NCBI GenBank assembly: GCA_964547415.1
Contig: CAZJNX010000040.1
Span: 1-25,545, forward strand
Source: CAZJNX01 sp964547415
GTDB taxonomy: Bacteria; Pseudomonadota; Alphaproteobacteria; Rhizobiales; Amorphaceae
Length of the DNA: 25,545 bases
Direction: 5' to 3'
This document shows, piece after piece, positions 1-9,480 of the stretch. Position 1 is the stretch's first letter; each line of letters opens with the position of its first letter. The notes under the pieces were generated by a model. The model worked only from the letters and a program-made list of their open reading frames with translations, was not told where the DNA came from and did not search any database. The translations under genes and the position numbers were made by a program.

Positions 1-2556
1 GATCGCCGAATCCACGCGCCGCGCGGTGGCGCAGACCGCCGGGCGGGGTGCGGGGCCCGGCCGCCGCGGGGCCGCGGGCGGCGGAGCGCCCGGCCGGGCG
101 GCGCCGACGCGGCCGAGGCGCAGGGCGTTGAGGAGGACGCTGACGCTGGAGGCGGCCATCGCGAGGCCGGCGAACACCGGCGACAAGAGGATGCCGAACG
201 CGGGCCACAGGAGGCCCGCCGCCACCGGGATCAGCGCCACGTTGTAGCCGAACGCCCAGGCGAGGTTCTGGGCGATGTTGCGCATGGTCGCCCGGGACAG
301 GCGAAAGGCCGTCGCCACCCCCGCGAGGTCTCCGGACATGAGCACCACGTCGGCGCTCTCGATGGCGATGTCGGTGCCGGTGCCGACGGCGATGCCGACG
401 GCCGCCTCGGCCAACGCTGGCGCGTCGTTGATGCCGTCCCCCACGAAGGCGACGCGGGCGCCGTCCGCCGAGAGGCGGGCGACCACCGCCGCCTTGTCCG
501 TGGGCAGGACCTCGGCGATCGTCTCCTCGATGCCGAGGCGGCGGGCGACCGCCTCGGCCGTCGCCTTGCCGTCGCCCGTCACCATGACGATCCGGAGGCC
601 CATGGCGCGCAGCGCCGCGAGGGCGTCCGCCGTCGTCTCCTTCACCGGGTCGGCGACGGCGAAGACGCCCGCCGCCCGGCCGTCCACCGCGACGAAGACC
701 GGGCTCGTCCCCTCCGCCTCGAAGGCGGCGGCGGCCGGGGCGAGGGGCTGAAGGTCGACGGCCTCCGCCGCCATCAGCCGCGCGGTGCCGACAACGACGG
801 CCCGGCCCGCGACCGTCCCGCGCACGCCGCGGCCGGCCTCGGCCGCGAACCCCTCCGCCTCCGTCAGGACGAGCCCGCGGGCGGTGGCCGCCTCCACGAC
901 GGCGCTCGCCACCGGGTGCTCCGAGCGCGCCTCGACGGCGGCGGCGAGCGCCAGCACCTCCTCCCCGTCGGCGCCGGGGGCGGGCTCGAGGCGGACGAGC
1001 GCCGGCCGGCCCTCCGTCAGCGTCCCCGTCTTGTCGAAGGCGACCACGTCCGCCCGCTTCAGCGCCTCGAGCGCCTCGCCGCGGCGGAACAGGACGCCGA
1101 GCTCGGCCGCCCGGCCCGTGCCCACCATGATGGAGGTGGGCGTCGCGAGGCCCATGGCGCACGGGCAGGCGATCACCACGACCGCGACCGCGTTCACGAG
1201 GGCGAGCGGCAGGGACGGCGCCGGCCCGAAGGCGAGCCACACGAGGAAGGTGAGGCCCGCCACCGCCATCACCGCGGGCACGAAGACGAGCGTCACCCGG
1301 TCGACGAGCCGCTGGACCGGGAGCTTCGCCGCCTGCGCCTCGCGCACCGTCTCCACGATCCGCGCGAGCAGCGTCTCCGCCCCCACCTTTTCGGCGCGGA
1401 AGCGGAAGGCGCCGGTCCCGTTCACCGTGCCGCCGATCACCGGGTCGCCGGGGCCCTTGGCGACGCCGCCGGGCTCGCCCGTCACCATCGCCTCGTCGAC
1501 CCGGCTCGCCCCTTCCGTGACCGTGCCGTCCACCGGCACCCGCTCGCCCGGCCGCACGGCGACCACGTCGCCTCGCGCGACGGCGGCGACGTCCACCGTC
1601 GTCTCCGCCCCGTCCCTGACGATCCGCGCCGTCGGCGGCTGCAGGACGAGGAGGCGGCGGATCGCCTCGCCCGTGCGGCCGCGGGCCCGCGCCTCGAGGA
1701 GGCGACCCGCGAGGATCAGCGTCACGATCACCGCGGCAGCCTCGAAGTAGACGTGGGCCGTCCCCGCGGGCATGACGCCGGGCGCGAAGGTGGCAACGGT
1801 GGAGTAGGTGAAGGCGGCGCCCGTGCCGAGCATGACGAGGCTGTTCATGTCCGGCGCGCCGCGGGCGAGCGCCCGGGCCCCCGCGCCGAAGAAGCGCCGG
1901 CCAGGGACGAACAGGACGAAGGCCGTGAGCACGAAGGCGACGAGGCGCGCGGTCCCCGCGCCGATGGCGTCGTGGACGGCCATGCCGAAGGCCGGGACGA
2001 GGTGGGCGCCCATCTCCAGCACCACCACCGGGACGGTGGCGGCGGCGGCGAGCGCTACGTCCCGGGAAAGGGCGCGCCGCTCCCGCGCCGCCCGCACCCC
2101 GCTCTCGTCCGCCGTCTCCTCCGCCCGCGCCGCGTAGCCCGTGGCCGACGCGGCGGCGGCGAGGCGCGGGGCGAGGGCGCGCCCCTCGCCGAGGACGCGG
2201 ACGGTGGCGGTGCCGCCCGCAAGGTTCACCCGCGCCGACAGGACACCCGGCACCGATTCCAGCGCCTTCTCCACACGCCCGACGCAGGAGGCGCAGTGCA
2301 TCCCCTCCACCGCGAGCGTGACCGTCTCTTCCCGGGGGTGGTAGCCGGCGGCGCGCACGGCGTCGGCCGCGGCGGCCGCCTCCCCTTCCGGGGCGAGGCG
2401 CACCCGCGCGCGGGCGGTCGCGACGTTGACGGCGGCCTCGCCGATGCCCGGCGCCGCCTTCAGCGTGCGCTCGACCCGCGCGGCGCAGCCCGCGCAGGTC
2501 ATCCCCTCGACGGGGAACTCGATCTCGGTGCCGGTGATCGCCTCGTCGGCTGCCAT
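1..2556 (-). CDS. copA: Copper-translocating P1B-type ATPase CopA (3' end outside window)
   Basis: Inner-membrane ATPase that exports Cu(I) from the cytoplasm. Two N-terminal heavy-metal-associated domains carry GMTCAGC (Cys21/Cys24) and GMHCASC (Cys88/Cys91). They are followed by transmembrane segments, the actuator motif TGE (359-361), the membrane metal site CPC (464-466), the phosphorylation motif DKTGT (Asp508), SEHP, and the hinge motif GDGIND (706-711). The late GYN and MAASS motifs are those of Cu(I)-specific P1B-1 pumps. The ATG at 2556 has an AAGGA upstream, and the first HMA domain begins soon after it. No stop occurs before base 1. The reading frame continues about 40 residues past the usual LNALRL ending as a Pro/Ala/Arg-rich tail, so the true C-terminus lies outside the window. 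Expression is probably controlled by the CueR-type promoter just upstream. Confidence 0.95.
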   Translation of the reverse strand, partial: MAADEAITGTEIEFPVEGMTCAGCAARVERTLKAAPGIGEAAVNVATARARVRLAPEGEAAAAADAVRAAGYHPREETVTLAVEGMHCASCVGRVEKALESVPGVLSARVNLAGGTATVRVLGEGRALAPRLAAAASATGYAARAEETADESGVRAARERRALSRDVALAAAATVPVVVLEMGAHLVPAFGMAVHDAIGAGTARLVAFVLTAFVLFVPGRRFFGAGARALARGAPDMNSLVMLGTGAAFTYSTVATFAPGVMPAGTAHVYFEAAAVIVTLILAGRLLEARARGRTGEAIRRLLVLQPPTARIVRDGAETTVDVAAVARGDVVAVRPGERVPVDGTVTEGASRVDEAMVTGEPGGVAKGPGDPVIGGTVNGTGAFRFRAEKVGAETLLARIVETVREAQAAKLPVQRLVDRVTLVFVPAVMAVAGLTFLVWLAFGPAPSLPLALVNAVAVVVIACPCAMGLATPTSIMVGTGRAAELGVLFRRGEALEALKRADVVAFDKTGTLTEGRPALVRLEPAPGADGEEVLALAAAVEARSEHPVASAVVEAATARGLVLTEAEGFAAEAGRGVRGTVAGRAVVVGTARLMAAEAVDLQPLAPAAAAFEAEGTSPVFVAVDGRAAGVFAVADPVKETTADALAALRAMGLRIVMVTGDGKATAEAVARRLGIEETIAEVLPTDKAAVVARLSADGARVAFVGDGINDAPALAEAAVGIAVGTGTDIAIESADVVLMSGDLAGVATAFRLSRATMRNIAQNLAWAFGYNVALIPVAAGLLWPAFGILLSPVFAGLAMAASSVSVLLNALRLGRVGAARPGAPPPAAPRRPGPAPRPAVCATARRVDSAI

Positions 2557-2583
2557 CGTGCTCGTCCTTGCGTTCCGGGACCG

Positions 2584-2614
2584 GAGATGGGGTCTCCAGT
2601 CACTGGAAGGTCAA
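2584..2614 (-). promoter_or_regulatory. CueR/MerR-type copper-responsive promoter of copA
   Basis: Read on the minus strand, a -35 box TTGACC (2614-2609) runs directly into the dyad CCAGTGACTGG (2596-2606). A weak -10 (CATCTC, 2589-2584) follows after a 19-bp spacer, about 28 bp before the copA start. The long spacer holding a CCTTCCAGT/ACTGG dyad immediately after TTGACC is the hallmark of MerR-family promoters, and CueR is the member that normally controls copA. The distal arm is degenerate (GGAGAC instead of GGAAGG). No cueR gene lies in the window. Confidence 0.75.
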
Positions 2615-2647
2615 GGCGCGCCCGCGACCGCTCGCGCTCCGGCAGGA

Positions 2648-2676
2648 GGCGGGGCCGGGGTGGAACCGGCCCCGCC
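2648..2676 (-). terminator. GC-rich hairpin after gabD
   Basis: A perfect 11-bp inverted repeat, GGCGGGGCCGG (2648-2658) and CCGGCCCCGCC (2666-2676), has a 7-nt loop and starts 8 bp past the gabD stop. There is no clear T-tract, so it may be a stem that halts or protects the transcript rather than a canonical intrinsic terminator. It separates gabD from the copper promoter of copA. Confidence 0.6.
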
Positions 2677-2683
2677 GGGGCGG

Positions 2684-4147
2684 TCAGATGCCGCCGAGGC
2701 AGATGTATTTGAGCTCCATGTACTCGTCCATGCCGTAGCGGGAGCCCTCGCGGCCGATGCCGCTCTCCTTGGTGCCGCCGAACGGGGCGATCTCGGTGGA
2801 GATGATGCCCTCGTTGACCCCGACGATCCCGCACTCCAGCGCCTCGGCGACGCGCCAGACGCGGCCGATGTCGCGGCTGTAGAAATAGGAGGCGAGGCCG
2901 AACTCGGTGGCGTTGGCGAGCGCGATCGCCTCCTCCTCCGTCCGAAAGCGGAAGAGCGGGGCGACGGGTCCGAACGTCTCCTCGGTGGCGCAGAGCATGT
3001 CCGGCGTCGCCTCGGTGATGACGGTGGGCTCGTAAAAGGTGCCGCCGAGGGCATGGCCCTTGCCGCCGACGAGGATCCGCCCGCCCTTCTTCTTCGCGTC
3101 GGCCACGTGCCGCTCCACCTTCTCGAGCGCGGCCGCGTTGATGAGCGGGCCCTGCTGGGTGTCACCCGACAGGCCCGGGCCCACCTTGAGGCCGGAGACC
3201 GCCTCGGCGAGTTTCTCGGCGAAGGCGTCGTAAACGCCGTCCTGGACGAAGATGCGGTTGGCGCACACGCAGGTCTGGCCGGTGTTGCGGTACTTGGAGG
3301 CCATCAGCCCCTTCACGGCGGCGTCGAGATCGGCGTCGTCGAACACGATGAAGGGGGCGTTGCCGCCGAGCTCGAGGCTCACCTTCTTCACCGTGTCGGC
3401 CGACTGGCGCATCAGCAGCTTGCCGACCGGGGTCGAGCCGGTGAAGGAGACCTTGCGCACGATCGGGTTGGCGGTGAGCTCGCCCCCCACCTCGGCGGCA
3501 CGGTCCGCCGAGGCGGTGACGACCGACAGGACGCCCGCGGGCACCCCCGCCCGCTCGGCGAGGAGCGCGATGGCGAGGGCGCAGAGCGGCGTGTCCTCCG
3601 CGGGCTTCACCACGATCGGGCAGCCCGCGGCGAGGGCGGGCGCCACCTTCCGCGTGATCATGGCGATCGGGAAGTTCCACGGGGTGATGGCGGCCGACAC
3701 GCCGATGGGCTGGCGGATCACCGCGATGCGCTTGTCGCGGGCGTGGGCGGGGATCATGTCGCCGTAGGTGCGCCGGGCCTCCTCGGAGAACCACTCGACG
3801 AAGCTCGCCCCGTAGGCGACCTCCCCGAGGGCCTCGGCGAGTGGCTTGCCCTGCTCGGCGGTCATGATGGTGGCGAGGTCCTCCCGCGCGGCCGTCATGC
3901 GCTCGAACCACTCGCGCAGGATGACGGCACGCTCCTTCGCCGTGCGTGCCCGCCACTCGGCGAAGGCGGCGTTCGCCGCCTCGATGGCCGCCCGCGCGTC
4001 CGCCGCGCCCATGTCCGGCACCTCGGCGACGACGGAGCCGTCCGCCGGGTTCGTCACCGGCAGCGTGTCGCCCGAGCGCGCGGCGACCCACTCGCCGCCG
4101 ACGAAGGCCTTCGTCCTCAAGAGATCGGGGTCTGCAAGCTTCAGCAT
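2684..4147 (-). CDS. gabD: NAD(P)-dependent succinate-semialdehyde dehydrogenase
   Basis: Soluble aldehyde dehydrogenase of 487 aa, the usual GabD length. It oxidises succinate semialdehyde to succinate in the GABA shunt. Visible landmarks are the cofactor-binding stretch ITPWNFPIAM (154-163), SFTGSTPVGK (234-243), the general-base Glu259 in LELGGNAPF, the catalytic Cys293 in GQTCVCANR, and the C-terminal PFGGTKESGIGREG. The extra Cys295 two residues after the catalytic Cys is typical of SSADH and may allow redox control. The ATG at 4147 has an AGAAGG Shine-Dalgarno 5-6 nt upstream. The same frame stays open further upstream to 4726, but that part is not aldehyde-dehydrogenase-like. No gabT is nearby, so the physiological aldehyde is inferred from the family; glutarate semialdehyde is possible. 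Confidence 0.92.
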   Translation of the reverse strand: MLKLADPDLLRTKAFVGGEWVAARSGDTLPVTNPADGSVVAEVPDMGAADARAAIEAANAAFAEWRARTAKERAVILREWFERMTAAREDLATIMTAEQGKPLAEALGEVAYGASFVEWFSEEARRTYGDMIPAHARDKRIAVIRQPIGVSAAITPWNFPIAMITRKVAPALAAGCPIVVKPAEDTPLCALAIALLAERAGVPAGVLSVVTASADRAAEVGGELTANPIVRKVSFTGSTPVGKLLMRQSADTVKKVSLELGGNAPFIVFDDADLDAAVKGLMASKYRNTGQTCVCANRIFVQDGVYDAFAEKLAEAVSGLKVGPGLSGDTQQGPLINAAALEKVERHVADAKKKGGRILVGGKGHALGGTFYEPTVITEATPDMLCATEETFGPVAPLFRFRTEEEAIALANATEFGLASYFYSRDIGRVWRVAEALECGIVGVNEGIISTEIAPFGGTKESGIGREGSRYGMDEYMELKYICLGGI

Positions 4148-4398
4148 GGCATCCTTCTTTCCGCTCGGGCGCGCGACCCTCCGGGAACGGCCGGCGCATT
4201 CGCCTCCCGTCCCTCCCCTCCCCGAGGCGCCGGCACAGGTCAAGCCTCCCCGCGTGGCGAGCGGCCCCGCTCCCGCCGGCGACCGGCCCGAACCCGGCCC
4301 GTCGCAGCGGGCGCGGGACGGCGGCCGGCGCGGCCGCGACGGCGGCTCACCGGCAAGCCGGTCGCGCCCGGCGCGCGGCGCGGGACGGCGGCGGGCGG

Positions 4399-4797
4399 TC
4401 AGGGGGCGACGGTGTCGTCGAAGGCGGTGCGCCCGGCGAGCGTCACGACGACGCGCAGCGTCTCGGGGCGGGCGGAAAGGCCGGCGACCTCGCCCGACAC
4501 CTCCACCGGCGTCATCACCGCCGCGCACATGCCGGGCTCGCGCACGATCTCGCGGCGGACGGTGACCCCGCGCCCCGACCGCTCCACCGACGCCCCGGCC
4601 GCGAGGCGGTAGCAGGCGTCGGGGGCGTAGACCACGACCGTGTAGGCGAGGCGGCCCGCCTCGTAGCTCGCCCGGAGCACCGGTTCCGTCATCGCCCTCG
4701 CCTCCCCGCCCGTCGCGGCGGCACAAAGGCCCGCGACGGCACCGAACGCGAGGCGGGCGGCGGCACGCCCCGCCGCCCGCCCCCGGCGACGCCTCAT
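4399..4797 (-). CDS. Small secreted protein coupled to the subtilase
   Basis: Protein of 132 aa that I do not recognise. It has an Arg-rich start, a hydrophobic stretch at about 13-29 and a small-residue region near GGEARA (~30-35), consistent with a Sec signal peptide. The mature part of roughly 97 aa looks beta-rich and has two cysteines (Cys62, Cys91) that could form a disulfide. The start ATG overlaps the protease stop (ATGA, 4797-4794), so the two genes are translationally coupled. Coupling to a secreted protease, small size, export signal and one possible disulfide would suit a periplasmic inhibitor or escort, but this is inference; there is no motif identifying an inhibitor family. Confidence 0.75.
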   Translation of the reverse strand: MRRRRGRAAGRAAARLAFGAVAGLCAAATGGEARAMTEPVLRASYEAGRLAYTVVVYAPDACYRLAAGASVERSGRGVTVRREIVREPGMCAAVMTPVEVSGEVAGLSARPETLRVVVTLAGRTAFDDTVAP

Positions 4798-7700
4798 GCG
4801 AAGAACCCGCTCATCACCCAGTCGCCGGTGCCCGCATCGGCGAACGCGCCCGCCTCGGCGTAGTAGACGCCGCTCACCGGCGCCACGTAGTAGATCGACG
4901 ACTCGGTCGAGACGAGATTGTCGTCGTTCTCGGCGACGACGGTCGCCGCATCCGGCGCGTAAAGGCGCAGGAACGGGTCGTCGAGGGTGCCGAAGCCGGA
5001 CGGCGCGCCATAGAGGTTGAAGGCGTAGGCGAAGCCGGCCTGGAGCGAGACGGCGATCCAGTCCCGGTCACCCGCCTCCTCGAGGGAGCCGTAGGCGAAG
5101 CCGAACGGGTCGAAGATGCCGGCCCCGGCCGGATTGGCCCCGAAGTCGTCGCCGCCGCCGCCACCGCCGCCGCGCTCGTCGAGGGCGATGACGTAGCTGC
5201 CCGCCTCCGCGTCGTCGAAGCCGAACACGGCGGCGTAGTGGTCGCCGCCCGCGCCCGCGGTGAAGGTGACGCTGGAGTTGAGCGTCCCGTCCGGCCCGTC
5301 GTCGTTCCAGGTGAGGAGGTTGCCGAAGCCGTCGTAGACGGCGAGCACGCTGTCGGCGAGAGTGCCGTCGCCGGTGGGCGCACCGCGCACGTCGACGGTG
5401 TAGTCCCGGCCCGCCGTCGTCTCGAAGCGGAAGACGTCCGCGTCCCCGGCCTGCTCGAGAATGCCCGCGAGCGGGGCGTCGGGCGTCAGCAGCGCGTTGC
5501 CGCCGAAGCCGTCCGGATGGTCGTCGCCGCCCGAGGTCAGGACCTCGGCGGACAGCTCCCAGCGGCCCGTGTCGCCCGCCCCGCCGCCGGCCACCTCCAG
5601 GTAGATCGGACCGGTGGCGTTGGCGTTGAAGACGATCCGGGCGTCGTTGCCGCCGCCGCTGTCGTCGTCGAAGGCGACCTCGTTGCCGAAGGCGTCGCGC
5701 AGCGTCAGCCGCGGATCGCCCAGCGCCTCGCCGGCCGGGCCGCGGGAGGACAGGTCGAAGCGGTACTGGCCGCCCGCCTCCACGAAGTAGGCGATCCAGT
5801 CCGTGTCGCCGTCGAACTCGATCTCGCCCCGCGCCCGGCCCGTCCCCTCGATGCGGCCGTCGGTGGTGTTGTCGCCCGCGTAGTCGTCGTCGATGCCGAG
5901 GTCGGTGATCTCGATGGTGTAGCGGCCGGTCCCGTCGTCGGCGTAGGCGCCCGCGGACACGAAGTAGCGGGCGTCTTCCGTCGCGGTCACCACGAGGCGG
6001 GAATCGCGGCTGGTTCCGTTGTCGTCGTTCTCGCCGAGGAGGGCGCCCTCGCCGTCGTAAAGCCGCAAGAGGGGATCGGACAGGGCGTTCCGGCCCGAGC
6101 CCACGAGGTCGATCCGGTAGCTGCGGCCCGCCTCGAGGTCGGCGGCGTGCCAGTCCCGGTCGCCCTCGAAGTCGATGGTGGAGGCGACGGGCGCCCCGAC
6201 GCCGACGGTGCTCGTCGTGCCCGGGTTGGCGGGGATGTCGGTGTCGGTGTCGTCGGAGACCTCGGTGACGAGGAGCTCGTAAAGGCCCGTGCCCTCGTCG
6301 GCGTAGCTGCCCGCCGAGAGGAAATAGGTGCCGCGGGCGTCCGGCGAGAAGGCCTCGATGCGCGAGTCGCGGCCGCCGCCGAAGTCGTCGTTGAAGGCGA
6401 CCTGCGCGCCGGTGGCGTCGTAGACCCTGAGAAAGGGGTCCTCGAGGGCGTTGCGCCCGCCGCGGCCGGTGAGCTGGATGTCGTAGACCGCGCCGCCGCT
6501 CAGCGTCACCGCGATCCAGTCCCGGTCGCCCGCGGGCTCGAGCTCGCCCGCGAAGGGCGTGCCGAGGGTGGCGCGCGCGGTGGTGCTCGGGTCGTCCGGG
6601 ATGTCGTCGCCCCCCGAATCGAGGGTGGCGAAGACGACGCGATAGTCGCCCGTGGCGGTCCCGTCCGCCGCCGACGCCGAGACGAACAGCGTGGCCGCGG
6701 CCTTGGCCTCGATGGTGAGCCGCGCGTCGGTGCCCCCGCCGCCGTCGTCGTTGGAGCCGAGGAGCGCCCCGGTCTCGTCGAAGATCTCCATGAACGGGTC
6801 GGCGAGGCCGTTGCCGCGGACCTCCACGGCGTAGTCGACGCCCGCGGCCACCTCGATCCGGTGCCAGTCCCGGTCGCCGGGCGCCTCGATGGTGCCGTCG
6901 GCGGGCGGCCCGTCGGCGCGCACGGTGGAGGTGGTGGTGGGATCGGCCGGGAAGTCGTCGCTCACCTGCCGCTCGACCCGGCTCGCCGAGACGCGGTAAC
7001 TGCCGGTCTCGTCCCCGTAGCCGGACGCGGCGAGATAGTAGGTGCCGGTCTCCGCCGGGGTGAAGGGGATCGCCGAGTCTCGCGTGCCGTCCGCATCGTC
7101 GTTGCGGGCGAGGACGGCGCCGCTCTCGTCGTGCAGGGTGGCGAACGGGTCGGCGAGGGCACGATTGCCGCCCGCCCCCTCGACCGTGAGGCGATAGGTG
7201 TCGCCGGCCACGAGGCGGATCGCGAACCAGTCGCTGTCGGACGGCGTCTCGATAACGCCGCGCTCGCTGCCGCCGACGGCGAGGCGCCCGGCGGTCGAGG
7301 TGTCCCCCGCGTAGTCGTCCCGGTCCTCCACCGGGCCGCCGCCGCCGAGCTCGGCGATCCGCTGGGCGAGGGCGTACATGTTCACCCGCGGGATCTCGGC
7401 CTCGAGGTTGGGAACGTTGTCGTCCTCGTCGTCACCGTCGAAGATGGTGTCGGCGGTCTCGATCAGGAGGTCGTGGAACTCGTCCGCGGCGAGGCGGCGG
7501 CCGAGGAGGTCCTCGGCGATCTCTTGGGCGAGGACGGCCATGCCGGCGACCTGGGGCGCGGCCTGGCTGGTGCCGCCCTGCTCGCCCGTGCCGCCGCCGG
7601 GCGCGGCGCCGAGGATGAGGGCGCCCGGGGCGTAGACGGTCTTGAGATCCACCGAGCGCTGGCTGAAGACGGTGACGCGATCGGCGTCCGTCGTGTTGTC

Positions 7701-9396
7701 CTTGCCGCCCCCGCCCCAGTTGAGGGTGCCGAAGTTGCCCTCGTAGACGGCGCCGACCGGGATCACGTTCGGGTCGGTCGCGATGGTGGAGTGGCCGGGC
7801 CGCTGATAGTTGAAGTAGTTGTTGCCGGCCGCGACCGTGGTGACGACGCCGGCCTGGGCGAGGGCGGCGAACTCGTCGCCGTAGACCGGGTGGGTGCCGG
7901 TGCGGTTCTCGTTCTGCCCGTCCTGGATCGACAGGTTGACGGCGACCACGTTGTAGGCCTCGGCATTGTCGACGACCCACTGCAGGCCTGCCTCGATCCC
8001 GCGGGCGCTGCCGCTGCCGCCGTTGTCGAGCACCTGCAGGTGGACGATGTTCGCCCCCGGCGCGATCCCCGGATAGCCGGACGCGGACGAGGCGATGATC
8101 GACGTCACGTTGGTGCCGTGGCCGTTGACGTCGTCGGCCGTGCCGTCGCCCTCGCCGGTGAAGTCCTGGACGTGGACGATGCGGTCCGAGATGCCGTCGC
8201 CGTCGGCGTCCGGGCCGAAGGCGGGGTGGTCGAGGTCGATGCCGGTGTCGAGGACGACCACCGTGTAGCCCGACCCGTCGTAGCCGGAAAAGCGGGGGTC
8301 GGCGCGCATCTCGTCGAGGCCCAGGATGTCCTGGGCCTCGATCGAGGCGGTGCCGAGGCGGGTGCGGTCCTCCGGCGGGTCGGGCACGTCGAACTTGTCG
8401 TCGCCGCCCTCGTCGTCCTCGACGGGCCCCTTGGCGCCGGCGAAGTCGAACCAGCCGGGGGCGACGTCCGCCGCCTCGACGCCGCGCAGCACGACCGTCC
8501 CCTCGGCGGTCGTGATGCGCGCGCCCGCCCGGACCTCGTCGACCACGAGGTCGGTGTAGGCGAGGCCGGTGCCCGACATGTCGATCACGTCGCCCTCTGC
8601 GGCGCGGAAGTCGGTGATCGTGTCGCGGCCGAAGTCGCGCCCGAAGCCGAAGGTGTCGCCGCCGCGCCGGCCGGTGAGCTCGTCGTTGCCCGCGCCGCCG
8701 ACGATCCGGTCGNNNNNNNNNNNNNNNNNNNNNNNNNNNNNNNNNNNNNNNNNNNNNNNNNNNNNNNNNNNNNNNNNNNNNNNNNNNNNNNNNNNNNNNN
8801 NNNNNNNNNNNNTTGCCGCCGCCGCCGTTCACCGTGTCGTCGCCCGCCCCGCCGTCGAGCCGGTCGCGGCCGCCGCCGCCGTTCACCTGGTCGTCGCCGC
8901 GGCCGCCGTCCGCCCGGTCCCGACCTTTGCCGCCGAGGACGGCATCGTTCCCCGCGCCGCCGTCGAGGACGTCGTTGCCGCCTTTGCCGACGATCCGGTC
9001 GTTGCCGCCGCCGCCGTTCACCGTGTCGTCGCCCGCCCCGCCGTCGAGCCGGTCGCCGCCGCCGCCGCCGTTCATCCGGTCGTCGCCGCGGCCGCCCGCG
9101 GCCCGGTCGCCGCCACTGCCGGCCGAGAGCGTGTCGTTGCCGGCCGCGCCCGAAAGGACGTCGTCCCCCGCCGCGCCGAGGACGCGGTCCTCGCCGTCGC
9201 CGCCGTCGAGGCGGTCGTTGCCGCCGCGGCCGTCCACCCGGTCGTCCCCGTTGCGGGCGTCGATGACGTCGTCCCGCTGGGAGCCGCGCAGCCGATCGTC
9301 CCGGTTGGTGCCGGTGCGGCGGACACCCGACACCGCGTCCGCATCGGCGATGACGGCGTCCGACCGGCGCCGCCCTGCGAAATCTAGTTCGGTCAT
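4794..9396 (-). CDS. Giant secreted subtilisin-like protease: RTX repeats, S8 peptidase, seven PPC domains
   Basis: About 1,500 aa; the exact length is unknown because of the N-gap. Order: about 21 RTX nonapeptides (9310-8650), the RTX-closing motif GRDTITDF, an S8 peptidase (about 8345-7370), then seven ~120-aa pre-peptidase C-terminal (PPC) beta-sandwich repeats (7317-4797). The catalytic triad is Asp in VVLDTGID (codon 8249-8247), His in NGHGTNV (8120-8118) and Ser in GGTSQAAP (7568-7566). There is no Sec signal peptide. With the Ca2+-binding RTX array this implies type I secretion, and the protein ends in a small-hydrophobic GFFA. The RTX block is N-terminal to the enzyme, whereas most type I substrates carry it at the C-terminus. 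Start: ATG 9396 has AGGGGA 10 nt upstream; an in-frame ATG at 9459 adds 21 residues but lacks a ribosome-binding site. The frames on the two sides of the gap agree only if the true gap is a multiple of 3. Confidence 0.9.
8650..9310 (-). repeat. RTX (GGxGxDxxx) nonapeptide array with 189-bp super-repeat
   Basis: Eighteen consecutive 27-bp units lie right of the gap, from TGTNRDDRL to DGGAGDDTV, and about three more left of it, ending TGRRGGDTF. They encode Ca2+-binding beta-roll turns that fold after type I export. Seven nonapeptides form a higher-order unit: the stretch starting TTGCCGCCGCCG at 8813 recurs at 9002, 189 bp later, and is identical for about 55 bp. This near-identity is the likely cause of the assembly gap. 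Confidence 0.9.
8713..8812. other. Assembly gap of 100 N
   Basis: Exactly 100 unknown bases inside the RTX array. The bases flanking the gap (GGTCG to the left, TTGCC to the right) join to give the same sequence as an intact copy at 8991-9010, so the gap length is a placeholder. If the protease gene is intact the real missing length must be a multiple of 3, probably 0 or a multiple of 27 or 189 bp. Confidence 0.95.
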
Positions 9397-9415
9397 CTCG
9401 ACAATATCCCCTGTT

Positions 9416-9435
9416 GGTGTGACGAAGATCACACC
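9416..9435. promoter_or_regulatory. CRP/FNR-like palindrome at the protease start
   Basis: GGTGTGA-N6-TCACACC is a perfect 7+7 inverted repeat that contains the CRP consensus TGTGA-N6-TCACA. It lies in a locally AT-richer stretch, centred about 29 bp upstream of the ATG at 9396. That position would suit repression or a promoter-overlapping site. If translation starts at 9459 the site would be inside the coding sequence (encoding GVIFVTP), which weakens the call. Confidence 0.5.
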
Positions 9436-9480
9436 CGGCAAAACATCACTACGAAACATTTGCCCGCGACCAGTAACGGG

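Noticed and set aside
5238..9266. Very long plus-strand open frame across the protease gene
   Set aside because: It is the antisense shadow of the subtilase/RTX gene; low-complexity Val/Asp/Arg-rich translation with no start signal.
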